Of a DNA stretch of 8,190 nucleotides, positions 1 to 7,502 are shown in pieces. The stretch spans positions 1 to 8,190 of the forward strand of contig JBGQHM010000304.1 of assembly GCA_041497995.1 (NCBI GenBank), in the 5' to 3' direction. Position 1 is the first letter of the stretch; each line of letters begins with the position of its first letter. Origin of the DNA: DATKMS01 sp041497995 (GTDB lineage: Bacteria > Desulfobacterota > Binatia > HRBIN30). The notes under the pieces were generated by a model. The model made no database searches. It was not told where the DNA came from and worked only from the letters and a program-made list of their open reading frames with translations. The translations under genes were made by a program, and so were the position numbers.

Positions 1-522
1 GCGAAGACAGTCGGCGACCGCATCCGTGACACGCTCGGCTTTCCCTTCCGCGTGCGCGACTGGATGGAGATCAACCACAACCTGTTCTCCGCGCTGCAGT
101 TGGAAAAGACGGTGTACTTCATCGTCCTGCTGCTGATCGTGCTGGTGGCGGCGTTCAACATCGTGGCGACGTTGATCATGGTGGTGATGGAGAAGCGCAA
201 GGACGTCGCGATTCTCAAATCGATGGGCGCGACCCGTTCCGGTGTCGGCCGCATCTTCATCTTCAAGGGCATGATCATCGGCATCGTTGGAACGTTCCTC
301 GGCAACGCCGGCGGATACATCGCCTGCGTGCTGCTGAAGCGCTACCAGTTCATCGAGCTGCCGAAGGACGTCTTCTACGTGAACACGGTGCCGGTGAAGA
401 TGTACCCCGAGTACTTCCTGGTCGTCACCGCCGCCTCGTTGTTGATCTGTTTGCTCGCCACCGTCTACCCGGCTCGCCAGGCAGCCCGCCTCGCGCCGGT
501 GGATGTGATTCGGTACGAGTGA
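1..522 (+). CDS. lolC: Lipoprotein-releasing ABC transporter permease LolC/LolE family, 3' part
   Basis: This is the C-terminal 173 residues of an FtsX-type permease, open from base 1 in frame 1; the start lies outside the window. In the inner membrane the LolCDE complex extracts outer-membrane lipoproteins and passes them to LolA. Three hydrophobic segments are visible, at about fragment residues 39-64, 94-115 and 140-160, matching the three C-terminal helices of the MacB/FtsX fold. Between the first two lies the cytoplasmic coupling segment with MEKRKDVAILKSMGAT, which in this family contacts the ATPase. The protein ends in YPARQAARLAPVDVIRYE, the usual LolC/E tail. The periplasmic domain and first helix are missing, so LolC, LolE or a merged LolF type cannot be distinguished. 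The ATPase gene lolD follows after 108 bases, which supports the Lol assignment over MacB or FtsX. Confidence 0.93.
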   Translation, partial: AKTVGDRIRDTLGFPFRVRDWMEINHNLFSALQLEKTVYFIVLLLIVLVAAFNIVATLIMVVMEKRKDVAILKSMGATRSGVGRIFIFKGMIIGIVGTFLGNAGGYIACVLLKRYQFIELPKDVFYVNTVPVKMYPEYFLVVTAASLLICLLATVYPARQAARLAPVDVIRYE

Positions 523-529
523 GGGCGAT

Positions 530-624
530 GCGTATGGCTTATGGCATATGGCCTATCGTCGATCGCCCGTCACGCATCGGCTGCACGCGTTCGTGCCATA
601 CGCCATATGCCATAAGCCATACGC
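530..624. repeat. Heptad-period inverted repeat (GCCATA type) between lolC and lolD
   Basis: The arms 530-552 and 602-624 are perfect reverse complements over 23 bases, separated by a 49-base middle. Each arm is itself a run of 7-base units. The left arm reads GTATGGC, TTATGGC, ATATGGC (532-552). The right side reads GCCATAC, GCCATAT, GCCATAA, GCCATAC (595-622), so it carries one extra unit. Six bases are constant (GCCATA) and the seventh varies, yet the variable base is matched across the arms. The arms are richer in A and T than the flanking genes. The element begins 8 bases after the lolC stop and ends 6 bases before the lolD ATG, taking the place where a Shine-Dalgarno sequence would be. 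As RNA it could form a long hairpin. No U-run follows, so it does not look like an intrinsic terminator. Its function is unknown. Confidence 0.9.
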
Positions 625-630
625 CACCCC

Positions 631-1302
631 ATGAGTGAGCCGCTGATTCGCGCCACTGGCCTGTCAAAGGCTTACGGCGACGGCCGCCGCATCGACGTGC
701 TGGTCGACCTGGACCTCGAGGTCGCTGCCGGCGAGACCGTAGCGATCGTCGGACAATCCGGTGTCGGCAAGAGCACGCTGCTGCACATCCTCGGCACGCT
801 CGACCATCCTACCGGTGGTCAGGTGTTGTTCGACGGCGTCGACATCTTCGGACTGAGCGAACGCGAACAGGCGACGTTCCGCAACCGCGAGGTCGGCTTC
901 ATCTTCCAGTTCCATCACCTCCTCCCGGACTTTACGGCGCTCGAAAATGTCATGATGCCGGCGTTGATCCGTGGCGTCACTGTCACCGACGCCGAAGGCC
1001 GCGCGCGTGCCGTGTTGGAGCGCGTCGGTCTCGGCGAGCGGCTGACGCACAAGCCGGGGGAGCTGTCAGGCGGCGAGCAGCAACGCGTCGCCGTGGCGCG
1101 CGCCGTGGCGCTGTCGCCACGCGCCATCTTGGCCGATGAGCCGACCGGCAACCTCGATCCAGCCACCGGCGCCGAAGTGCACGCATTGCTCATGGAGCTC
1201 AATCGCGACCACAACATCACCCTGGTCATCGTAACCCACAACGACGAGCTCTCGAGCCTCGTGCATCGCACGCTGCGCCTGCAGAATGGCAAGCTCCGCT
1301 AG
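631..1302 (+). CDS. lolD: Lipoprotein-releasing ABC transporter ATP-binding protein LolD
   Basis: A 223-residue ATPase of the MacB/LolD class, of normal length. It would power lipoprotein extraction by the LolC/E permease encoded just upstream, on the cytoplasmic face of the inner membrane. All nucleotide-binding motifs are present: Walker A GQSGVGKST at residues 41-49, Q-loop Gln93, signature LSGGEQQ from residue 145, Walker B ILADEP with Asp169 and Glu170, and the switch histidine His203 in VTHND. The ATG at 631 gives the usual short N-terminus (MSEPLIRATGLSKAY). No convincing Shine-Dalgarno sequence precedes it, because the heptad repeat runs to within six bases of the start. FtsE- or MacB-like ATPases share these motifs, but the neighbouring permease and bamA favour LolD. 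Confidence 0.95.
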   Translation: MSEPLIRATGLSKAYGDGRRIDVLVDLDLEVAAGETVAIVGQSGVGKSTLLHILGTLDHPTGGQVLFDGVDIFGLSEREQATFRNREVGFIFQFHHLLPDFTALENVMMPALIRGVTVTDAEGRARAVLERVGLGERLTHKPGELSGGEQQRVAVARAVALSPRAILADEPTGNLDPATGAEVHALLMELNRDHNITLVIVTHNDELSSLVHRTLRLQNGKLR

Positions 1303-1445
1303 GGCCTGCGGCCGGCGTCAGTTCTGTGGCCCGCTCCCGATGGTCGCTGCGGGCTGCCAAGTCCGACAGACCGCTAGGGCCTGCGGCCAGCGTCATTTCT
1401 ATGGGCCGCTCCCGTTGGGTCGCTCCGGGCTGCCAAGTCCGACAG
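1296..1445. repeat. Direct tandem repeat, two copies of about 75 bases
   Basis: Copy 1 spans 1296-1369 and copy 2 spans 1371-1445. Aligned, they differ by six substitutions (at 1314, 1321, 1326, 1330, 1340 and 1349) and one inserted base in copy 2 near 1417-1419. Each copy starts with CCGCTAGGGCCTGCGGCC and ends with GGGCTGCCAAGTCCGACAG. The first copy begins inside the last codons of lolD and contains its TAG stop; copy 2 carries the same TAG. The one-base length difference and the stop argue against a coding role. The repeat fills most of the gap before bamA. It could be a small intergenic repeat family or a local duplication; the window alone cannot decide. Confidence 0.88.
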
Positions 1446-1452
1446 GCCCTAG
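1374..1452. repeat. Inverted repeat closing the second copy of the 75-base repeat
   Basis: CTAGGGCCTG at 1374-1383 is the exact reverse complement of CAGGCCCTAG at 1443-1452. The 10-base arms enclose the body of repeat copy 2. The same left-arm sequence also occurs at the start of copy 1 (1299-1308), so either copy could pair with the single right arm. There is no following T-run, so this is not a standard intrinsic terminator. It may be an RNA structure in the bamA leader, or simply the boundary of a palindromic repeat element. Confidence 0.55.
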
Positions 1453-1511
1453 GCTCGGGTGGTTTACACCTCGACGCCTGTTTGCTAGGCGTATGCGCCG
1501 GTCAACTCGGT

Positions 1512-1516
1512 GGGAG
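1512..1516 (+). promoter_or_regulatory. Ribosome binding site of bamA
   Basis: GGGAG lies six bases before the ATG at 1523. It supports this start over the in-frame ATG at 1493 and over the much longer open frame that begins inside lolD at 1286. The 1523 start also puts a signal peptide at the very N-terminus. Confidence 0.75.
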
Positions 1517-1522
1517 ACAAGG

Positions 1523-3868
<2,346 letters not shown>

Positions 3869-3886
3869 CAAAAGAGCGAGGTTCGA

Positions 3887-3892
3887 GGGAGG
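3887..3892 (+). promoter_or_regulatory. Ribosome binding site of skp
   Basis: GGGAGG lies eight bases before the ATG at 3901. It decides the start against the in-frame GTG at 3865, which overlaps the bamA stop and would put twelve charged residues before the signal peptide. Confidence 0.8.
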
Positions 3893-3900
3893 CAAGACGC

Positions 3901-4425
3901 ATGAAGGCCGTGTGGTATGCAACTGCAACAGTGCTGATCGCCAGCATGGCGCTGGCGGAGGGCACGCTGAAGATCGGGTACGTCGATCTGCAGCGCGCCC
4001 TCAACGAGTCCGAGGTCGGCAAGAAGGCCAAAGAAGACTTCAAGGTGCAGGTCGACAAGCTGCAGGCCCAGCTCAAGCGCCAGAAGGACGAGATCGACTC
4101 GCTCAAGGACCAGCTCGAGAAGAAGTCGGTGGTGATGAAGGAAGAAGAGCGCGCCAACCTGGAGGACGAGTACCGCCGTAAGCTGCGCGACTTCGAACGC
4201 AACTACAAGGACTCGCAGACCGACTTGCAGAAGAAGGACAACGAGCTGACAGGCGGGATCATCAAGGAGCTGCAGGAGGTCATCCGCGACTATGGCGAAC
4301 GCGAGGGCTACACGCTGATTCTGGAGGCGACCAGCAGCGCAGTGCTCTACGGGACCAAAAGCGCCGACCTCACCGACGACGTCATGAAACTGTACAACAG
4401 CTCGAGGCCCGGTAAGAAGAAATGA
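3901..4425 (+). CDS. skp: Periplasmic chaperone Skp/OmpH family
   Basis: A 174-residue OmpH/Skp family protein that would hold unfolded outer-membrane proteins in the periplasm for delivery to BamA. The N-terminus MKAVWYATATVLIASMALA is a signal peptide with likely cleavage after Ala19. The mature protein opens with LKIGYVDLQRALNESEVGKK, the typical start of the family. A long, highly charged Lys/Glu-rich stretch at roughly residues 40-125 is expected to form the coiled-coil tentacles. The C-terminal part (YGEREGYTLILEATSSAVLYG) matches the strand region of the trimer body. It ends in a basic GKKK. The gene lies 32 bases downstream of bamA and one base upstream of fabZ. In many related clusters lpxD would come next, but it is not here. 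Confidence 0.93.
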   Translation: MKAVWYATATVLIASMALAEGTLKIGYVDLQRALNESEVGKKAKEDFKVQVDKLQAQLKRQKDEIDSLKDQLEKKSVVMKEEERANLEDEYRRKLRDFERNYKDSQTDLQKKDNELTGGIIKELQEVIRDYGEREGYTLILEATSSAVLYGTKSADLTDDVMKLYNSSRPGKKK

Positions 4426-4426
4426 G

Positions 4427-4873
4427 ATGATCGCGTACCACGAGATCGCTGCGCTGCTGCCGCACCGCTTCCCGTTTCAGTTCATCGACCGCGTGTTAGA
4501 GTTCGAGGACGGCGTACGCATCGTCGCCCTCAAGAATGTATCGATCAACGAGCCCTTCTTCCGCGGCCACTTTCCCGAGCAGCCGTTGATGCCCGGCGTC
4601 CTGATCTGTGAGGCGTTGGCACAAGCCGGGGCGTTGCTGGCGCATCGGTCCACGGACGGGGTCGCGCCGGGGTGCGTCGGCGTCCTCGCGGGACTGGACC
4701 GCGCCCGCTTCCGCCGGCCGGTGCTTCCCGGCGATCAGTTGCATCTCGAGGTCATCCTGCTGAAACGCCATCGTCCGTTGTGGAAGATGCGCGGCACGGC
4801 GCGCGTCGACGGCCACGTGGCAGCCGAGGCCGACCTCTCGTTGATGGAGACCGAAAGGAACCGCCGGCCGTGA
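4427..4873 (+). CDS. fabZ: 3-hydroxyacyl-[acyl-carrier-protein] dehydratase FabZ
   Basis: A 148-residue hot-dog-fold dehydratase of normal length. It dehydrates 3-hydroxyacyl-ACP to trans-2-enoyl-ACP in fatty-acid elongation in the cytoplasm, and so draws on the same 3-hydroxyacyl-ACP pool that LpxA uses. The family motif LLPHRFPFQFIDRV is at residues 10-23. The catalytic histidine is His48 in NEPFFRGHFP, and the acidic partner is Glu62 in MPGVLICEALAQAG. The start ATG is one base after the skp stop, with only a weak purine-rich stretch upstream, so translation is probably coupled. The stop overlaps the lpxA start as GTGA. No unusual residues were found at the active site. Confidence 0.96.
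   Translation: MIAYHEIAALLPHRFPFQFIDRVLEFEDGVRIVALKNVSINEPFFRGHFPEQPLMPGVLICEALAQAGALLAHRSTDGVAPGCVGVLAGLDRARFRRPVLPGDQLHLEVILLKRHRPLWKMRGTARVDGHVAAEADLSLMETERNRRP
4854..4860 (+). promoter_or_regulatory. Ribosome binding site of lpxA, inside fabZ
   Basis: AAAGGAA ends nine bases before the GTG at 4870. With the GTGA overlap it supports coupled translation of lpxA from that GTG. The open frame extends upstream to 4672, but that part lies inside fabZ and has no LpxA-like sequence. Confidence 0.6.
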
Positions 4874-5652
4874 GCGGTCCGCGCGTCCATCCCACCGCCA
4901 TCGTTGCCCCAGGCGCCGAGCTCGGTGCCGACGTCGAGGTGGACCCGTACGCCATCATCGGCCCCAAGGCGCGCATCGGACGTGGTACGCGGGTCGGCGC
5001 GCACAGCGTCGTTGAGGGTCGCACGACGATCGGCATGGACAATCAGATCTTCCATCACGCCTCTGTCGGCGCGCTGCCGCAAGATCTCAAATACCGTGGC
5101 GAAGACAGCGAGCTGATCGTCGGTGACCACAACATCATCCGCGAGTTCACCACGCTGAGCGTCGGTACCGCCGGCGGCGGCATGTCCACCCGCGTCGGCG
5201 ATCACAACCTACTGATGAACTACAGCCACTTCGCCCACGACTGTCAGCTCGGCAGCCACAACATCATCGCCAATGGCGTGCAGCTCGCCGGGCACGTGGT
5301 GATCGAGGACTACTGCATCCTCGGCGCCCTCAGCGCCGTCCATCAGTTTGCGAAGGTTGGCGAATCGGCTATTCTTGGCGCCGGTGCCATGGTCTCACAA
5401 GATGTTGCCCCGTTCTGCAATGCGACCGGTGACCGCGCTCGGCTGCATGGTGTGAATCTGATCGGCCTGAAGCGCCGCGGCTTCAGCGCCGAGATCGTGC
5501 GCGACATCAAACACGCCTATCGGATCATGTTTCGCTCCGGCCTCAAAGTCGCCGACGCCGCCGCGCGAGTGCGCGCCGAAGTTCCTGCCTCGCGCGAGGT
5601 CAACCACTTCCTCGCATTCATCGAAGCCTCTGCACGAGGGGTGTGCCGGTAG
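4870..5652 (+). CDS. lpxA: Acyl-ACP--UDP-N-acetylglucosamine O-acyltransferase LpxA
   Basis: A 260-residue left-handed beta-helix acyltransferase that starts lipid A synthesis by moving a 3-hydroxyacyl chain from ACP to the 3-position of UDP-GlcNAc (or to the 3-amino group of an analogue). Hexapeptide repeats run from about residue 6 to 185, starting HPTAIVAPGAELG, and a helical C-terminal domain follows. Compared by eye with E. coli LpxA (offset of two residues), catalytic His125 corresponds to His123 in SHFAHDC, His144 to His142, His160 to His158, and nucleotide-contact Asn198, Arg204 and Arg205 to Asn196, Arg202 and Arg203. Differences: the usual TIHRGT is TLSVGT (residues 95-100), Glu200 is Ile198, and the acyl-ruler residue Gly173 is Ala171. 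The start is GTG, overlapping the fabZ stop. Confidence 0.95.
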   Translation: MSGPRVHPTAIVAPGAELGADVEVDPYAIIGPKARIGRGTRVGAHSVVEGRTTIGMDNQIFHHASVGALPQDLKYRGEDSELIVGDHNIIREFTTLSVGTAGGGMSTRVGDHNLLMNYSHFAHDCQLGSHNIIANGVQLAGHVVIEDYCILGALSAVHQFAKVGESAILGAGAMVSQDVAPFCNATGDRARLHGVNLIGLKRRGFSAEIVRDIKHAYRIMFRSGLKVADAAARVRAEVPASREVNHFLAFIEASARGVCR

Positions 5653-5656
5653 GGAG

Positions 5657-5740
5657 AGTCGACAGTTGACAGTCGAGAGTCGGCAGCTGACGGACGAATG
5701 TCATCCTCGCCTCTCGACTGTCGACCCTCGACTATTGACT
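5657..5740. repeat. Heptad-period inverted repeat (AGTCGA type) between lpxA and lpxI
   Basis: The left arm, 5657-5691, is five 7-base units: AGTCGAC, AGTTGAC, AGTCGAG, AGTCGGC, AGCTGAC. The right arm, 5706-5740, is five units in the opposite sense: CTCGCCT, CTCGACT, GTCGACC, CTCGACT, ATTGACT. The middle is 14 bases. The core is AGTCGA plus one variable base. Pairing between the arms is imperfect: most mismatches fall at the variable seventh position, several others would be G-U wobbles in RNA, and the innermost units match worst. The element starts four bases after the lpxA stop and ends 11 bases before the lpxI ATG. It has the same design as the element at 530-624 but an unrelated core sequence. 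Its function is unknown. Confidence 0.88.
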
Positions 5741-5751
5741 GCCTTTCAAGC

Positions 5752-6573
5752 ATGCAACGCGTTGGACTCATCGCCGGGAATGGTCGCTTTCCGCTGATCT
5801 TTGCACGTACGGCACGCGCCGAGGGTGTCGAAGTCGTTGCGGTTGCGCACGAAGGAGAGACATTGCCCGAGCTGGCCGGTCTGGTCGACGCGATTACCTG
5901 GATCAACGTCGGCGAGCTCGGCCGCATGATCGGCACGTTCCGCGCTGCCGGTATCAATCGCGCCGTGATGGCCGGCGGCATCCGTAAAGCCGCACTGCTG
6001 GAACATTTCGCGCCGGACGAGCGCGGCATGCAGTTCCTCGCGCGCCTCGGCAGCCTCGGCGACGATACGCTGCTGCGCGGCGTCGCCGGCGAGCTGGAAA
6101 GCGAAGGCATCCGCGTGGTCGAGTCGACGCTGTTCCTGTCGACGTTGTTGGCCCCCGCCGGCGCACTGACGAAGCAGGTGCCCGATGACGCGCAGTGGAT
6201 AGACATCCGTCACGGCTTTGCGGTGGCCAAAGCCATCGGTCGCTGGGACATCGGCCAGAGCGTGGTGGTCAAGTCGGGCATCGTGCTCGCTGTGGAAGCG
6301 ATCGAAGGGACCGACGCCACCATTCAACGCGGCGGACGCGCCGGCGCCGTGGTGGTCAAGGTGAGTAAGCCGCAACAGGATCTGCGCTTTGACGTCCCCG
6401 CCATTGGGCCGGAGACCGTGCGCGTGTGTGTCGCAGCAGGTATTGCGGTGCTCGCGCTGGAGGCCGGCAAAACGTTGCTGCTCGATCAGGATGAGCTGCT
6501 GCAGCTGGCGGATGCGCACGCGCTCCGCATTGTCGGAGTCGAGACCGATGTTGCGGACGTGAGGCCGCAATGA
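5752..6573 (+). CDS. lpxI: UDP-2,3-diacylglucosamine pyrophosphatase LpxI
   Basis: A 273-residue protein of the LpxI (DUF1009) family, which hydrolyses UDP-2,3-diacylglucosamine to lipid X and UMP, the step that LpxH does in E. coli. It opens with RVGLIAGNGRFPLIFARTAR, the typical N-terminal nucleotide-binding segment. Further conserved stretches are AGGIRKAAL, LGDDTLLRGVA, GFAVAKAIGRWDIGQSVVVK and VSKPQQDLRFDVPAIGPET, with Asp210 and Asp214 in the last. The catalytic Asp225 of Caulobacter LpxI lies in a comparable stretch, but I cannot fix the exact match by eye. The ATG at 5752 was chosen because family homology begins there; an in-frame ATG at 5698 lies in the repeat middle and would add 18 Ser/Pro-rich residues translated from repeat. 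No clear Shine-Dalgarno sequence precedes 5752. The stop overlaps the next start as ATGA. Confidence 0.93.
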   Translation: MQRVGLIAGNGRFPLIFARTARAEGVEVVAVAHEGETLPELAGLVDAITWINVGELGRMIGTFRAAGINRAVMAGGIRKAALLEHFAPDERGMQFLARLGSLGDDTLLRGVAGELESEGIRVVESTLFLSTLLAPAGALTKQVPDDAQWIDIRHGFAVAKAIGRWDIGQSVVVKSGIVLAVEAIEGTDATIQRGGRAGAVVVKVSKPQQDLRFDVPAIGPETVRVCVAAGIAVLALEAGKTLLLDQDELLQLADAHALRIVGVETDVADVRPQ

Positions 6574-7502
6574 CTGCACCGTTGCGTGCCGGAGTCGTCG
6601 GTGTCGGATACCTGGGCGCCTTCCACGCCGACAAGTACGCCGGCTTGAGCGACGTCGAACTGGTGGGCGTTGTCGATGTCGACGCGGCGCGTGCGGAGGC
6701 AATTGCGGCGCGCTGCCGCACCGTCGCCGCCACGGACTACCGCACGCTCTTCGGCCGCGTCGATTGCGTCAGCCTCGCAGTGCCGACGCCGCTGCACTTT
6801 GCGCTGACCCAAGAGTTCCTGGGACATGGCATCGACGTTCTCGTGGAGAAACCGCTCACCGCGTCGGTTGCAGAGGGCCGCACGCTCGTCGAGGCGGCGG
6901 AGCGCGACGGCCGCATCCTCCAGGTTGGACATCTCGAACGCTTCAACCCCGCCATTCGTGCACTGGCTGGCGTTGTGACGCAGCCGCGCTTCATCGAGTG
7001 CCACCGCTTGGCGCCGTTCACCGAGCGCGGCACTGACGTGGACGTGATCCTCGATCTGATGATCCACGACCTCGACGTCATCCTCAGCCTCGTGCGGTCG
7101 GATGTGCAATCGGTCGAGGCGGTCGGCGTGCCCGTGCTGTCTGACAGTGCCGACATCGCCAACGCGCGCCTGCGCTTCGCCAACGGGTGTATTGCCAACA
7201 TCACGGCCAGCCGCGTGGCGCTGAAACGTGAGCGCAAGATCCGCATCTTCCAGACCGATACCTACGTGTCCGTCGACTACGGTGAGAAGCATGTGCGCGT
7301 GTGCCGACGGCTGACGGACCAGGGCAATGCATCGATCACCGTGGAAGAGCACGCGCTCGGTGACGGCGATGCGTTGTTTGATGAGATCGAGCACTTCGTC
7401 CAGGCAGTGCGCACGCGACAACGGCCGTTAGTCGACGGGCGGACGGCGCTCCGTGCCCTGGAGGTGGCGGAGTTGATTCGTACCAACCTGGAGACCGCAT
7501 GA
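6570..7502 (+). CDS. Gfo/Idh/MocA family oxidoreductase, possibly GnnA-like
   Basis: A 310-residue NAD(P)-dependent oxidoreductase. The N-terminal Rossmann domain has the dinucleotide motif GVGYLGAFH at residues 11-19 and an acidic residue, Asp36, after the second strand, which favours NAD over NADP. The family's catalytic EKP motif is at 93-95, followed by VGHLERFNP at 119-127 and DLMIHDLD at 162-169, where Asp162 and His166 are the usual catalytic pair. GAGG at 6561-6564 is a plausible ribosome site. It overlaps lpxI and lpxB by four bases each, so it is very likely co-translated with lipid A enzymes. In Acidithiobacillus and Leptospira a member of this family, GnnA, oxidises the 3-hydroxyl of UDP-GlcNAc for the aminotransferase GnnB. 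That role is an inference here: no GnnB-like gene is in the window. The general family is certain, the substrate is not. Confidence 0.9.
   Translation: MTAPLRAGVVGVGYLGAFHADKYAGLSDVELVGVVDVDAARAEAIAARCRTVAATDYRTLFGRVDCVSLAVPTPLHFALTQEFLGHGIDVLVEKPLTASVAEGRTLVEAAERDGRILQVGHLERFNPAIRALAGVVTQPRFIECHRLAPFTERGTDVDVILDLMIHDLDVILSLVRSDVQSVEAVGVPVLSDSADIANARLRFANGCIANITASRVALKRERKIRIFQTDTYVSVDYGEKHVRVCRRLTDQGNASITVEEHALGDGDALFDEIEHFVQAVRTRQRPLVDGRTALRALEVAELIRTNLETA

Noticed and set aside
523..630. Small protein gene in the lolC-lolD gap
   Set aside because: The gap is almost wholly the inverted repeat; no start with a ribosome site and no sensible open frame.
1463..1496. Possible promoter before bamA (TTTACA at 1463-1468)
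   Set aside because: No acceptable -10 hexamer at 16-18 bases (TAGGCG at best), and no clear envelope-stress sigma pattern. Not strong enough to call.
1286..1522. N-terminal extension of bamA starting inside lolD
   Set aside because: It overlaps lolD and the 75-base repeat, has no protein-like pattern, and would bury the signal peptide; 1523 has a ribosome site and a signal peptide at the start.
4672..4869. 66-codon upstream extension of lpxA
   Set aside because: It is another frame of fabZ and ends where the LpxA homology starts; the GTG at 4870 overlaps the fabZ stop and has an upstream AAAGGAA.
5666..5671. Perfect TTGACA -35-like hexamer in the second heptad element
   Set aside because: It comes from the repeat unit itself (AGTTGACA), and the sequence 16-18 bases downstream is GC-rich with no -10 box.
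5657..5740. CRISPR array or intrinsic terminator
   Set aside because: The period is 7 bases with no spacers, and no T-run follows the right arm before the lpxI start.
5746..7421. Long minus-strand open frames opposite lpxI and the oxidoreductase gene
   Set aside because: Shadows of two well-recognised + strand genes; compositionally biased translations without motifs.
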